From Akkermansiaceae bacterium (lineage in GTDB: Bacteria; Verrucomicrobiota; Verrucomicrobiia; Verrucomicrobiales; Akkermansiaceae), in NCBI GenBank assembly GCA_903888515.1, contig CAISTY010000240.1, positions 1 through 64,000 of the forward strand: a stretch of 64,000 nucleotides of DNA, in the 5' to 3' direction. Below the pieces are notes generated by a model. That model had not been told where the DNA came from. It made no database searches and saw only the letters and a list, made by a program, of their open reading frames with translations. This document shows positions 9,937 through 20,377 of the stretch, in pieces (positions within the stretch are counted from its first letter, which is position 1; every line of letters starts with the position of its first letter). The position numbers were made by a program, and so were the translations under genes.

Positions 9937-11823
9937 GTGTGCGGCATCAATGGAATTGTAACAAAAGCGGGAGTTCGTTCGGAAATCGCCCTGCGTGACG
10001 ATGTTCTTGCGATGAACCGCGCGATCCTCCATCGGGGGCCGGACGGGACAGGCAGTTTTGCGGAGCACTGCGCGGCCCTCGGTCATGTGCGTCTGGCGAT
10101 CCTGGATCTGAGTGCGGATGGCGCACAGCCGATGCATCTCGAGAGCAGTTCGCTGGTGCTGGTGTTCAACGGAGAGATTTACAACTATATCGAGTTGCGG
10201 GACGAGCTGTCGGCAAAGGGGCGGATTTTCCACACCCGGTGCGATACCGAAGTGATCCTGCATGCATTTGAAGAGTGGGGCGAGGAATGCGTGAAACGCT
10301 TCAACGGGATGTGGGCGTTCGCCATCTGGGACCGGATCACGCAGCGTCTTTTCATCTCCAGAGACCGCTTGGGAGTGAAGCCGCTCTATTTCAAGGCGGA
10401 GAGGGATTCGTTCATTTTTTCCAGTGAGTTGAAAGGCATCACCGCGGTTAGATCGCTCACCCAAGCGAACCGGGGAAAGGTTCACGACTATCTTGCCTAC
10501 GGATACCGGGTCAACGACGGCCAGACTTTCTTTGCCGAGGTCAATGAATTGCCGCCCGCCCACAATTTGACTTTGGAGAATGGGATTTGGACCATTTCAC
10601 GTTACTGGTGTCTGCCAGCACGAGAGACCCATCAGCAATTATCAAACAACCAGGGGGAAGAACGTCGTCATGCGTTGCGCGAATTGCTGGGAAACGCCGT
10701 TCGCTTGAGGTTCCGAAGCGATGTTCCAGTGGCGCTGATGCAGAGTGGAGGATTGGACTCCTCGATCATCGCATGCATTGTGAATGATCTTCTGGCAAAG
10801 GGAGATTTGGAAACAGGACAGGTGTTGGCGCTGACCGCGCATTTTCCTGGCTCTGAATACGACGAGGTGGATGCCGTCAAACGATTGTTGTCGCCACTTG
10901 CGCATATCGATCTGAAAACAGTTGAACTTAGCGGGAGCCACCTTGCGGAGCACCTGCATGAATTTATCAGAGAAATAGGGGAACCCGTGGCGAGTCCGAC
11001 GAGTTTTGCGCACTGGTCGCTGATGAAGGAGCTTAAAAAGCAGGGAATCAAGTGCGTGATCAACGGGCAAGGTGCGGACGAGGCGTTTGCGGGTTACGTG
11101 AGGTATATCATCGGGTATCGTCTGCTGGATCTGTTCTTTTCCCGTCCATGGTCGCTGCCGCGTCAGATCATCAGCCTGATGCGCCGGAACCGTTTCAGCC
11201 TGAGCTATATTCTGGCGCAGTTTTTCAAGGCGCTGGCGGGTCGGCGCGCCGCCGCGCATGTGAGATCAAGGGTGGAGAGAGTCAATGATGTGCTCAATCC
11301 TGAATTCCGCAAGGAACACGATTCCCGCCTTCCTGATCTGCCAATGTCCATTGGCCCGGACAATCTCGACCAGCATCTGCGCAGGCAATTGGAGTATTAT
11401 GGATTCAATCAGATTCTGCACTACGAGGATCATTCCTCCATGTCCCAGGGAATCGAAATCCGCTCGCCTTTCGTTGACTATCGGATGATGGAATTTGCTT
11501 TTTCTCTTCCGGATACGGATAGATTCGATCATGGCAGGACAAAGGCAATGATGCGGGATGCATACAAGGGTCTGGTTCCGGATTTCATTGTGGAAAGCAC
11601 CGTGAAGATCGGTTTCCAGACGCCATCGGATGCATGGCTGACTTCTCCGGGGATGAAATCCATATTCGATGAATTTTGCCACGGCAGCCTGCAATGCCGG
11701 ACCATCTGGGACGAAACAAAGATGAAAAAGAGGTTTGCCGACCAAAAGCCCGGCAACTTTCCGCTGTGGCGGTTTCTGAATGTGGAGCTATGGGCCAGGG
11801 AGTATGGCATCACTAATCTGTGA
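9937..11823 (+). CDS. asnB: Asparagine synthase (glutamine-hydrolyzing)
   Basis: GTG start then CGINGIV (N-terminal Cys amidotransferase), AILHRGPDGTG, synthetase SGGLDSSIIA. Confidence 0.95.
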   Translation: MCGINGIVTKAGVRSEIALRDDVLAMNRAILHRGPDGTGSFAEHCAALGHVRLAILDLSADGAQPMHLESSSLVLVFNGEIYNYIELRDELSAKGRIFHTRCDTEVILHAFEEWGEECVKRFNGMWAFAIWDRITQRLFISRDRLGVKPLYFKAERDSFIFSSELKGITAVRSLTQANRGKVHDYLAYGYRVNDGQTFFAEVNELPPAHNLTLENGIWTISRYWCLPARETHQQLSNNQGEERRHALRELLGNAVRLRFRSDVPVALMQSGGLDSSIIACIVNDLLAKGDLETGQVLALTAHFPGSEYDEVDAVKRLLSPLAHIDLKTVELSGSHLAEHLHEFIREIGEPVASPTSFAHWSLMKELKKQGIKCVINGQGADEAFAGYVRYIIGYRLLDLFFSRPWSLPRQIISLMRRNRFSLSYILAQFFKALAGRRAAAHVRSRVERVNDVLNPEFRKEHDSRLPDLPMSIGPDNLDQHLRRQLEYYGFNQILHYEDHSSMSQGIEIRSPFVDYRMMEFAFSLPDTDRFDHGRTKAMMRDAYKGLVPDFIVESTVKIGFQTPSDAWLTSPGMKSIFDEFCHGSLQCRTIWDETKMKKRFADQKPGNFPLWRFLNVELWAREYGITNL

Positions 11824-11945
11824 TGCAGGTGCCATGTGGCAAGTGGGTTCAATTGCTGAAGGGTGTTTTCGAAGTCGTATGTGGCGATAAGAAGGTGAGG
11901 GCAGCAGTCGGCGAGCCGCGTCAGGTCCGTCATACTCTATCAAAT

Positions 11946-11976
11946 GGTAGGGCGTGGCGGCCCGCCGCGCCGTGAT
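11946..11976 (+). repeat. 31-nt GC-rich hairpin repeat, copy 3, downstream of asnB
   Basis: Identical ggtagggcgtggcggcccgccgcgccgtgat. Confidence 0.9.
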
Positions 11977-12039
11977 ATCTCCAAAGAGTGAAGCGGTTCA
12001 TGCGCCGCGCATTCGCCCCGCCCAAGCGGGCGGAAAAGT

Positions 12040-12083
12040 GGGCGGCCCGGGCCGAGCCGCCCTACCGGTTGAGCCACCCTACC
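12040..12083 (-). repeat. Diverged GGTAGGGCGG-type element, inverted orientation
   Basis: gggcggcccgggccgagccgccctaccggttgagccaccctacc. Confidence 0.6.
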
Positions 12084-12253
12084 AATGCCCGTGCCTAGGG
12101 AATGCCTGGTGGCGCGCATCTCGACAGACTAATGGTGGACGACCGGAATCAATTGGGGCGAATCATTGGCTTTCCATTGACATGGCGCTCTCATCGAGAG
12201 CGCACCACCTATTGGGAACTTTCGATCTTTGACGATTCGATAGACCCATCATC

Positions 12254-12285
12254 TCTTGCGTCTTGAGTCTTCAAGTCTTGTGTCT
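12254..12285. repeat. TCTTGCGTCTTG short-repeat element, copy 1
   Basis: tcttgcgtcttgagtcttcaagtcttgtgtct; 30/32 match to 20378-20409. Confidence 0.75.
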
Positions 12286-12291
12286 GCGCCC

Positions 12292-13074
12292 ATGCTCTTC
12301 ACCATCATCACACCATCGCTCAATTACGGTCGCTTTCTGGGCGAGTGTTTGGAGAGCGTGGCATCGCAGGAAGGAGTGACGTTTGAGCATCTGGTGATTG
12401 ATGGCGGATCGACCGATGACAGCGCGTTGGTGGCGGCGCGGTTTCCGCATGTAACGTGGTCACAGGAACCGGACCATGGGGCGTCCGAGGCGATCAACAA
12501 GGGGTTTGATAGAGCACGGGGCGACTGGGTGATGTGGCTCAACGCGGACGACATACTCATGCCGGGCACGCTGTTGAAAGTGGCGGAATATGTCAGATCG
12601 CATCCGGAGGTGGATGTGGCACACGGTGATTGTGTGTTTGTCGGCAGCGACAGGTTGTTGATCCGGCGGAAGTATGATCATCCGATGGACGAGATGACCT
12701 TGTTGTTTGGCGGGTGTTGGATTCCATCGACATCGACGTTTTTGAGCCGACGGATTCTCGCGGACGGCAAGCGGCTTGACCAGCGACTGCGCAACAGCTT
12801 CGACTGGGAGTTCTATCTGAAGCTGTTGCGTTCGGGATACCGTTTCGGCTATCTGGCCGAACCGTTGGCAGAGTTCCGCTGGCATGAGCGGAATCTATCG
12901 GTTTTGCATGACACGCGGCGGCGTGCGGAAGATCGGCAACTCCAGCGGAGGCATTTGGCGGAGCGGGGTTGGCCGGAATTTTTGGGATGGCGGTTGGTTT
13001 TGGCGCTGCTGCGGCCAGTGTTGAAAGTTTGGCGGGTGGCGCTGCGGTGGCGGACCCATCGCCGCCTGCATTGA
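12292..13074 (+). CDS. Glycosyltransferase family 2
   Basis: MLFTIITPSLNYGRFLGECLESVASQEGVTFEHLVIDGGSTDDS. Confidence 0.9.
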   Translation: MLFTIITPSLNYGRFLGECLESVASQEGVTFEHLVIDGGSTDDSALVAARFPHVTWSQEPDHGASEAINKGFDRARGDWVMWLNADDILMPGTLLKVAEYVRSHPEVDVAHGDCVFVGSDRLLIRRKYDHPMDEMTLLFGGCWIPSTSTFLSRRILADGKRLDQRLRNSFDWEFYLKLLRSGYRFGYLAEPLAEFRWHERNLSVLHDTRRRAEDRQLQRRHLAERGWPEFLGWRLVLALLRPVLKVWRVALRWRTHRRLH

Positions 13075-13095
13075 AGCCAGCGGCAAACATTTATC

Positions 13096-13980
13096 ATGAA
13101 CCCAGAGCAATCCATTCCGGGGCACGAGCGATTTCCGCCGCTCCTTGCCTTGATGCGTCCGCAACAATGGACCAAGAACCTTGCTTGTCTCGCGGGCGTG
13201 TTCTTTTCAGGCAAGATCGGCGATGCCACCGCCCTGAGCAACGCCGCAGGTGCGACCGCCGCGTTTTGCCTGCTCTCAAGTTGTACCTATATCTTCAATG
13301 ATTTTATGGATCGAGAAGCCGACCGACGGCATCCGGTCAAGTGCGGGCGTCCGCTCGCTCGGGGTTCTGTCAGTTTGGCCGCAGCCGCGCTGCTGGCATT
13401 CGTCCTGGCCACGGCAACCATGGTGCTGCTGTGGTTTCTACCCGCTGGCGTGGCGCAGGTTGCGGGGGCCTACCTTGCGCTGAGTGTGGCCTATTCGCTG
13501 GGTGGCAAGAAATTGGTGGTGCTCGACGTGTTGATGATAGCGATCGGCTTTGTTCTGCGCATTCTGGCGGGCACGGCGGCGAGCGGGGTGGAGGCGAGTA
13601 ATTGGATTCTGGCCTGCGGTTTTTCCATAGCCCTGTTTCTCGGATTTTCCAAGCGACGTGCGGAACTTGCGGCCATCAATCCGAGCATGACACGAGCGGT
13701 GCTGAAGAATTATAGCATCGGTTTGCTCGACAGGATGTGCATGGTGACGGCGGCTCTAACACTGTGCTCGTATCTGCTGTTTACAATTTTGGCCCACGAG
13801 GGCAAGGAGTTTCTGCTGACCTTTCCACCCGTGGTGTTCGGCACGCTGCGCTACCTGTATCTGCTGAATGAACGTGGATGCGGCGAGGCGCCGGAACTGG
13901 TGCTGTGGCATGACCGCTCCATTCAAGCGGCGATCCTGGTGTGGGTCGCACTGTATGCGCTGGTGCTCTACGAAATGTAG
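13096..13980 (+). CDS. UbiA-family prenyltransferase (decaprenyl-phosphate phosphoribosyltransferase-like)
   Basis: LMRPQQWTKNLACLAGVFFSG...YIFNDFMDREADRRHPVKCGRPLA. Confidence 0.85.
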   Translation: MNPEQSIPGHERFPPLLALMRPQQWTKNLACLAGVFFSGKIGDATALSNAAGATAAFCLLSSCTYIFNDFMDREADRRHPVKCGRPLARGSVSLAAAALLAFVLATATMVLLWFLPAGVAQVAGAYLALSVAYSLGGKKLVVLDVLMIAIGFVLRILAGTAASGVEASNWILACGFSIALFLGFSKRRAELAAINPSMTRAVLKNYSIGLLDRMCMVTAALTLCSYLLFTILAHEGKEFLLTFPPVVFGTLRYLYLLNERGCGEAPELVLWHDRSIQAAILVWVALYALVLYEM

Positions 13981-14029
13981 GATGGGTGCGTGGCAAACGC
14001 CAGTGCAAGGCCCGCCACGCCTATGGAAT

Positions 14030-16429
14030 CTACCTGGATTCCGGTTTTTCTTCGGCGGAGGACCGGAGATCGGCCTCCACCCTGGCACGGCGGTGAGGAG
14101 GGACGAGGTCGGAGCGCCCGGCAAGGTAGAGCCAGGAACTCAAACTCAGGGTGGAAACGGCATCTCGATGGGCACGCGCGGTGAACTGGAGGAAAAAGGC
14201 ATTGGCAGCGGCTTCGCTGGCAGTGCGTGGCGGCAACACGGGTTGCGGAATGAAAAACAACGCCAAGGCCAAAGCCAATTGTGCAAGGCAAGCGCCCACC
14301 AACATTCGCGAGGGTTGTAAAAAGCGAGCCAACAGCACGAACAAGGCGGGCAGCGCCGGGGCAAGATACCCGGGATGGACACACAGGTAGCCAAAGACCA
14401 CGAACAGCACGCCACCCGCCAATGCGGCGGGCAGCAGCAGGGACCAGTCAGGCGCGATGACGCCTGGCATCCGCCGTGAGCGCACGAGGGCGAGCAACGG
14501 CAGCAAGGGAAGCGCAAGCAAGAGCCACCAACCCGCACGCAGGATATTCATACCACCGGTTTGCCAGCCGCCACCGGTTAGAAATCCGGAACGGGCGTTG
14601 TCCGCATGCAAGGCTGCGGAGGCTGCCCGGTAGGCGTCCCAACCACCATAGCATTGTGCGGAAATCCAGATCAACAGGCCGAGCAACACGCCGCCAACAA
14701 CGGCCGAAATCCAGAACTGCGGCAGGCGGTAGTCGCGCAGGAGCACCAGCAGCAGAAACGGTCCGGCCATCATCACGGAGGACATGCGGAAGGATGCCGC
14801 GCAGACGACGGTCGCGAAAAGCGCCGGATGCCACCCACGAGTTGAGCGGGTGGGACGAGGCAGCGAGGCGAGATAAACGAGGATGCTGCCTAACAGCAGA
14901 TCGGAGGCATGGGATGTGCCGGTCGTGGCGATATTCAGGCAAACCCAATTGAACGCATAAGCGAGGGTGAGGGCACCGGCTGCCGCAAGAGTGGTGTGAC
15001 GCTTGAGCGCCGCGAAGACCCCTGCGATGGACGCCAGATAACAGCCTGCCGAGATCAGTTGCAGCGAGCGGTAAGGTGAATCAATCAAGCGATGGATCAG
15101 GTTGGCCAGATATAGAAACCCAATGGAGCCGGGCGGATGGACGACCGGTCGTCCTTCGGCGACGGCAGCCGCACAGCCTGAGGCATCGATCCAAAACGGG
15201 CGCGGACTCAGATAGGACGCGAGAACAAGTGCCGCCACCACCATGATCCACAGTGGGCTCCGCCATGCGGCAGTGGCACGCTGGGGAGAGCTTGCCGACT
15301 GCGCTTGATCCAACATGGGCTGACAATGCGCGAATTTCCGATACACCCACATGGCCAAGGCTATGCCGACGGCATCGCATGCGAGATCGAGCACATCTAA
15401 CATATCAAAGCCGAAGCCGAAGCCCGTTTGGGCAGCCTCGATGGAGACCGCCAAGCCGATAGCCAGAGCGATGGCGGATTTCCGACCCACTAAAAGCGCC
15501 ATTCCCAATGTCGGAACAAAGAGCAGGAACACGTGCAAAAACAGCCTCAGTTTGGCCAGTTGATCTTTCACCTGAATGATCCAGCTACCCTGTAGCGGGA
15601 TCTTTCCCAACACTTCGTTACTTGCCATCGATGGCGCAGCCGATCGTTGATCCGGCACTTGTTTCGCCACGGGTGTGGTCAACGTGATGGAAGGTCCGAT
15701 TTGGAATGGAATCACCAACGGTCGCAAGGTTTTCCAGGGGCCGGGAACTGCGAAGTAGACCGCTATTCCAAGGCAGATGGCGGCAGCGGCCATCCTCCTC
15801 CACAGCGACCACCTGTTCCATCCCGCCAGTAACATCACGAGCCATACGAACCAACCCACCAGCAATCCCCAACGACCGTATTTCCACGTCGCGCGCTCCT
15901 TGACGGGAGTGATCTCGAATTTTGAAATCGTAAATTCGCCTGCGGCGCCGAGATGTTCGACGCGCAACACCGGAATCGCGGATCCCGAGGAGGGTCTCAG
16001 AACAAGGGTGATATCGCCACTGGTCTGGTCGTCGCGCAGCGAATGCACGGGGTCCGTTTCCTCACTGGCATGCCCGTCTGATGAGCGCCACTCGATCAAG
16101 GCGCGCCCGTCCTCCCATAGCTCCCGGCCACACGTCAATTTGCTGGCTGCCATGCTGAAGCGGACCCGCAGTGCTGCCACCGCCGGAAACCCGGGTAACC
16201 CGATGCGCACCGCAGCGCGCCGTTGCTCCGGTGCATACCTCAGGCGCAGCGCCGGTTGATCGCTACTTCCCAGCCACTCCGCACCCGGTGGCAGTCGCGG
16301 CGAGATTTCCCGCAAATCGGCCAAGTTCAGGCTGGGAGCATTCGGCACAAGCTCAAAGCGATCACTCCACAGCAAGAGCAGCCCTGCGATCAGCAACAGG
16401 AACGTGATTGCAAGCACAACGCGGCGCAT
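14030..16429 (-). CDS. Large membrane protein with a VanZ-like central region and a GT-C-like C-terminal half
   Basis: IQVKDQLAKLRLFLHVFLLFVPTLGMALL...SIEAAQTGFGFGFDMLDVLDLACDAVGIALAMWVYRK resembles VanZ; multi-TM C-terminus. Confidence 0.6.
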   Translation of the reverse strand: MRRVVLAITFLLLIAGLLLLWSDRFELVPNAPSLNLADLREISPRLPPGAEWLGSSDQPALRLRYAPEQRRAAVRIGLPGFPAVAALRVRFSMAASKLTCGRELWEDGRALIEWRSSDGHASEETDPVHSLRDDQTSGDITLVLRPSSGSAIPVLRVEHLGAAGEFTISKFEITPVKERATWKYGRWGLLVGWFVWLVMLLAGWNRWSLWRRMAAAAICLGIAVYFAVPGPWKTLRPLVIPFQIGPSITLTTPVAKQVPDQRSAAPSMASNEVLGKIPLQGSWIIQVKDQLAKLRLFLHVFLLFVPTLGMALLVGRKSAIALAIGLAVSIEAAQTGFGFGFDMLDVLDLACDAVGIALAMWVYRKFAHCQPMLDQAQSASSPQRATAAWRSPLWIMVVAALVLASYLSPRPFWIDASGCAAAVAEGRPVVHPPGSIGFLYLANLIHRLIDSPYRSLQLISAGCYLASIAGVFAALKRHTTLAAAGALTLAYAFNWVCLNIATTGTSHASDLLLGSILVYLASLPRPTRSTRGWHPALFATVVCAASFRMSSVMMAGPFLLLVLLRDYRLPQFWISAVVGGVLLGLLIWISAQCYGGWDAYRAASAALHADNARSGFLTGGGWQTGGMNILRAGWWLLLALPLLPLLALVRSRRMPGVIAPDWSLLLPAALAGGVLFVVFGYLCVHPGYLAPALPALFVLLARFLQPSRMLVGACLAQLALALALFFIPQPVLPPRTASEAAANAFFLQFTARAHRDAVSTLSLSSWLYLAGRSDLVPPHRRARVEADLRSSAEEKPESR

Positions 16430-16601
16430 GGCGCGCCAAAGGCAACACTCCCGGCGGCGGATGCCAATCAAAATCCCGCGGAAACTCCTGCAATGGAACC
16501 TTGCAATCTTACTGTATTATGCATGATTGCTGTGGGCAGGATGTGCAGGATGGTTTCGTCTTGACTTATGCCAGTCTCTTTTGATTTCCGTTCGAACGCC
16601 C

Positions 16602-18002
16602 ATGAGTCGCAATAAAGCCTTCAGCATCCAGGCGCTCCAGTTGACCGACGCGCTGTTGGTGTGGCTGGCATTCTGGCTCGGCTGGCAAACCCGCGATCTG
16701 GTGCGGATCTGGCTCGGCATGAAGCTTGATTCTAACACCTTCGGCGACACGATCAACTGGATGATATACATCGCGGTTCCTTTCACGCCATTGGTTCTGG
16801 AGCAATTCGGCTATTACGACCATCTCCGGACCAAGTCCACAGGCACGGCGATCAAGCAACTGCTCACCGGCCTGATGGTGATGGCGCTGATCATCAGTAT
16901 GTACGCGATCTTCGCGCAGGTAACGGACATGAGGCGCTTGGTGCTCGGCAGCGGATTACTGCTGGTGTTTCTGGTGCTGCTGGTGCGCGACCGCATCACC
17001 AACTTCCGCCTGCGACGCAGCGTTTTGTCAGATTCCGCCAAGGAGCGGGTGATGATCGCCGGATCCGGCGATGAGATGAACTCGCTGCTGGCCGGGTTAG
17101 ATGCCGAAATCACCGAGGGATGGCATATTGTCGAGCACTTTGATCTGGGGGAGCAGCCGGTGGAGGAACTGTTCACCCTGCTGAAAAACGAAGCGGTGGC
17201 ACGGGTGATCTTCGTGGCCAGGAATACGGAGTTCGAGAAAGTCGCGCAGGCGGTGGAAGCCTGCGAATTGCAGGGTGTGGAAGCGTGGATCTCCGCTTCT
17301 TTCATTCGCACACAGATCGCACGGCCGGTGTTCGATTCGGTGGGGGACAAGCCGATGTTGGTGTTGCGTTCGACGCCCGAATTGTCATGGGAGCTGTTGT
17401 GCAAAAAAATCTTTGACCGGTTGGGGGCGGTATTGATCATCCTGATCACCCTGCCGTTGTGGCTCATCGCTGCGATTGGGATCCGCCTGAAAAGTCCGGG
17501 AGCCCCGGTATTATTCTCGCAGATGAGGGCCGGCCGTTATGGCCAACCGTTCAGGATGTGGAAATTCCGCACGATGGTAGCAGATGCCGAACAACTTCTC
17601 GAAGAGATCAAAGAGCAGCATGGCAACCAGATGGCAGGACCCGTTTTCAAATTGGATAGAGACCCCAGGATTTTCCCCTTCGGGGCATGGTTGAGAAAAC
17701 TGAGCATCGATGAACTCCCACAACTTTTCAATGTGGTGAAAGGAGAGATGAGCCTCGTCGGTCCGCGACCCTTGCCGCTTTACGAAGTCGCAGCGTTCGA
17801 TGATCTATCCCATCGGCGGCGCCTGAGTGTGAAACCCGGCATCACCTGTGAATGGCAGGTCAGCGGACGCAATCAAATCACGAGTTTCGATGAGTGGGTG
17901 GAAATGGATCTCCGCTATATCGACAACTGGTCGCTATGGCTCGACTTCACGATCCTTCTGCGGACGATCCCTGCCGTGTTGTTTGGCAAGGGCGCGAAAT
18001 AA
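16602..18002 (+). CDS. Polyprenyl-phosphate sugar phosphotransferase (exopolysaccharide initiating enzyme)
   Basis: SPGAPVLFSQMRAGRYGQPFRMWKFRTMV...LRKLSIDELPQLFNVVKGEMSLVGPRPLP bacterial sugar transferase signature. Confidence 0.95.
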   Translation: MSRNKAFSIQALQLTDALLVWLAFWLGWQTRDLVRIWLGMKLDSNTFGDTINWMIYIAVPFTPLVLEQFGYYDHLRTKSTGTAIKQLLTGLMVMALIISMYAIFAQVTDMRRLVLGSGLLLVFLVLLVRDRITNFRLRRSVLSDSAKERVMIAGSGDEMNSLLAGLDAEITEGWHIVEHFDLGEQPVEELFTLLKNEAVARVIFVARNTEFEKVAQAVEACELQGVEAWISASFIRTQIARPVFDSVGDKPMLVLRSTPELSWELLCKKIFDRLGAVLIILITLPLWLIAAIGIRLKSPGAPVLFSQMRAGRYGQPFRMWKFRTMVADAEQLLEEIKEQHGNQMAGPVFKLDRDPRIFPFGAWLRKLSIDELPQLFNVVKGEMSLVGPRPLPLYEVAAFDDLSHRRRLSVKPGITCEWQVSGRNQITSFDEWVEMDLRYIDNWSLWLDFTILLRTIPAVLFGKGAK

Positions 18003-18050
18003 CAAAAGCTGAAATGTGGGAAGCGGAAGGCTGCAAAAGCTTCGCGCTTC

Positions 18051-20291
18051 ATGTTCAACTTGATTTCAGCATTCAGCTTGCAACCTTTCCCCACTCCCAT
18101 GCCCGTCATTTCCTCCATTTTTCTTGTTATCGCCTTGGTTCTTGCGGTGGTGGTGGGTCCGCAAACCCGGCCGTGGACATGGGGACCGGCGATGGCGGTG
18201 CTGGGGCTTGCCGTTTTGGCGGCGGTGCCGTCGTTTTGGAAACGGGGCAAAGCGCCGGCGGACTTCGGCTGTATCGCCATGGGAGCACTCACCGCCGCTT
18301 GGTTTGCCTGGCGGGCATGGGTTTCCCCGGTGGTCCAACTGGGACAAGCCGACCTCCTGCTCGTCGGCGGAGCGGTGGGCGCTTTTGTCAGCATCCGTGC
18401 CATCGCCGGCAATGCGCTCGCGGAACGCATTCTGGTTTGGGGCGTCGCCCTTTTGTTATCGGCAAATGTGTTAGTCATCGGCCAACAAATGACGGATCCG
18501 ACATTTTCTCCCGTTTTCAGGATGCGTGGAGTCGCCTGGCCTTCCGGCTTCTTTGCCGCCTACAACGAGGCCGCCAACTATCTGATTGCCTCGTCGATGT
18601 TGGTTGGGGGGGCGGCGTTGTTCGGACGCCACTCGCTGCCGACCCGCATGCTGTGGCTCCTCATTGCCATTGCGGGACTTGCCGGGGTTTGGTTCACGCG
18701 CTCGCGAGGCGGCATTTTAGGTGCGGCGGTGGCATGCGGGGTATTTGCGGTGATTGCCCTGATGATAGGGAAACGGCGCAACGCCCGTTGGTTCGCCCCG
18801 GCCTTGATTGCCATTCCGGTGATGGGCATGGTGATCGGGGCATTTCTGATCATGGGCTGGCAGGATGCCCAGGCAAAGCGGCTTGCCGGGAGCGGGATCG
18901 AGAGATTGCTGGACAATGATTGCCGCCTTTACTTCCTCGGCACCGCCCTATCGTGCATCCATCTCCATCCACTGGTTGGCGGCGGCAGCCGGAGTTTCAG
19001 TTGGGAATGTTTCCGATTTCTGGACGGAAAAACCAACGGCCATCTCATCACCCTCAAGCCGGAGGTGGTTCACAATGAACTGGTCCAATCCGCCACCGAT
19101 TACGGTCTTGCGGGAACCGGGCTGCTGGTGGGTTTGCTCGGAGCGCTGGCCTTGGCAGCCGTCTTGCGGGTTTTATTTGAAGAAACGCCACAGAACCGCG
19201 ATGCGGGGGATGCATGGCGGATCGGGGCTCTGGCGGGTCTCGCCGGCATGTTGGTTCAATCGTGTTTTACTGCTGTTTTCCACATGCTGCCCGGCATACT
19301 TCTGCTAGGCATTTGCCTGGGTCAGTTATCCCGGTCCGCGGAACGATCCGCCAACATGCAAACCCTCGTTACCCGCAGTCTCCTGGTGATCACCGCACTT
19401 TCCTGCGTCGTCCTGCTGATTCCCGCCGGATGGAAGGGCATCCAGGTGACCCGCATCCTGTGGCCCACGCATTTCAGCAAACAAATCACCGTCTCTGCCG
19501 AGTCACGGATCGATGCCCTCAGCGAAGCGATCGCACTCTGGCCGCAATCCGCTTTCTATCAGGAACGCGCGGCCGTTTTCCAAACGAGCGCCGGCACCCA
19601 CAAGGATGCCGCTTTCCGGGAACCCGCCCAACGGGCGATCGACGACTATCAGGAAGCCTCGCAGCTCCATCCGTTCGATCCCGCCCTCGCGGTCAACCGT
19701 GCGAATCTACTCAGCCTCATGCCGAGCGATTCCGCAGCGGAGGAATGTTATGCCAAGGCGATCGAATTGCAAGGTGGGATGGAGCCCGCCTTCCGCAGTC
19801 ATTTTTCCTGTGCCAGCCACTATTTGCGCAAGGGCTTGCGGCAATTCCGTCCCGAAGATCCGGGACCCGCACACGCGGCGCTCGAACGGTCTGCGGAACA
19901 GATCGAGATGTCAGTTAGAAAAATGCACTGGGTCCTTGGAGACATGACCGCGCCGAGGGTTGCCATTCACGAAAATCTGGGAAGAGTCCGCGAAGCCGTG
20001 GGCGACCGCGATGGAGCATTGGAGTCCTACAACTTCGCGGCCCCGCTCCCTGGCGGTGCCCACGTCCATTACCGGGCGGCGGTTGTAATTGGGAAAATGG
20101 CGGTCGCGGAGTGGTCGCAGCGCCGTCCTGCCGCAGCACTCACCCATTTCATGGAGGCCCGGAAACGGCTTGTACAGGCAGGCAATGCGCTGCCCGTGGA
20201 TGTCACTCCCGGCCAGCGTGCCGAATTCCTCGGCTACCTCGACCGGATGATCGCGTTTCTGATAGGCGCGAAAACCGAACCCGCCAAGTAA
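18051..20291 (+). CDS. O-antigen ligase/polymerase-like membrane protein with TPR-like C-terminus
   Basis: Multiple TM helices, GVWFTRSRGGILGAAVA and PEVVHNELVQSATDYGLAGTGLLVGL Wzy_C-like motifs, C-terminal TPR-like repeats. Confidence 0.85.
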   Translation: MFNLISAFSLQPFPTPMPVISSIFLVIALVLAVVVGPQTRPWTWGPAMAVLGLAVLAAVPSFWKRGKAPADFGCIAMGALTAAWFAWRAWVSPVVQLGQADLLLVGGAVGAFVSIRAIAGNALAERILVWGVALLLSANVLVIGQQMTDPTFSPVFRMRGVAWPSGFFAAYNEAANYLIASSMLVGGAALFGRHSLPTRMLWLLIAIAGLAGVWFTRSRGGILGAAVACGVFAVIALMIGKRRNARWFAPALIAIPVMGMVIGAFLIMGWQDAQAKRLAGSGIERLLDNDCRLYFLGTALSCIHLHPLVGGGSRSFSWECFRFLDGKTNGHLITLKPEVVHNELVQSATDYGLAGTGLLVGLLGALALAAVLRVLFEETPQNRDAGDAWRIGALAGLAGMLVQSCFTAVFHMLPGILLLGICLGQLSRSAERSANMQTLVTRSLLVITALSCVVLLIPAGWKGIQVTRILWPTHFSKQITVSAESRIDALSEAIALWPQSAFYQERAAVFQTSAGTHKDAAFREPAQRAIDDYQEASQLHPFDPALAVNRANLLSLMPSDSAAEECYAKAIELQGGMEPAFRSHFSCASHYLRKGLRQFRPEDPGPAHAALERSAEQIEMSVRKMHWVLGDMTAPRVAIHENLGRVREAVGDRDGALESYNFAAPLPGGAHVHYRAAVVIGKMAVAEWSQRRPAAALTHFMEARKRLVQAGNALPVDVTPGQRAEFLGYLDRMIAFLIGAKTEPAK

Positions 20292-20377
20292 AGGCGGAAG
20301 GCGGAAACATCGGGATGTGAAGTTCCGCGCCGTATTGGCTATCCAACTGATGTTAGAGTGCGGAAAGACGCTTCTTC

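Noticed and set aside
11824-11933. Minus-strand ORF MTDLTRLADCCPHLLIATYDFENTLQQL upstream of the third 31-nt repeat
   Set aside because: Reads protein-like for about 35 aa but then runs antisense into asnB; too little evidence.
14476-14952. Long antisense ORFs in GC-rich genes (also 36-37 kb, 54-56 kb, 57-61 kb)
   Set aside because: Expected by-products of high GC third positions; the opposite strand carries recognisable domains.
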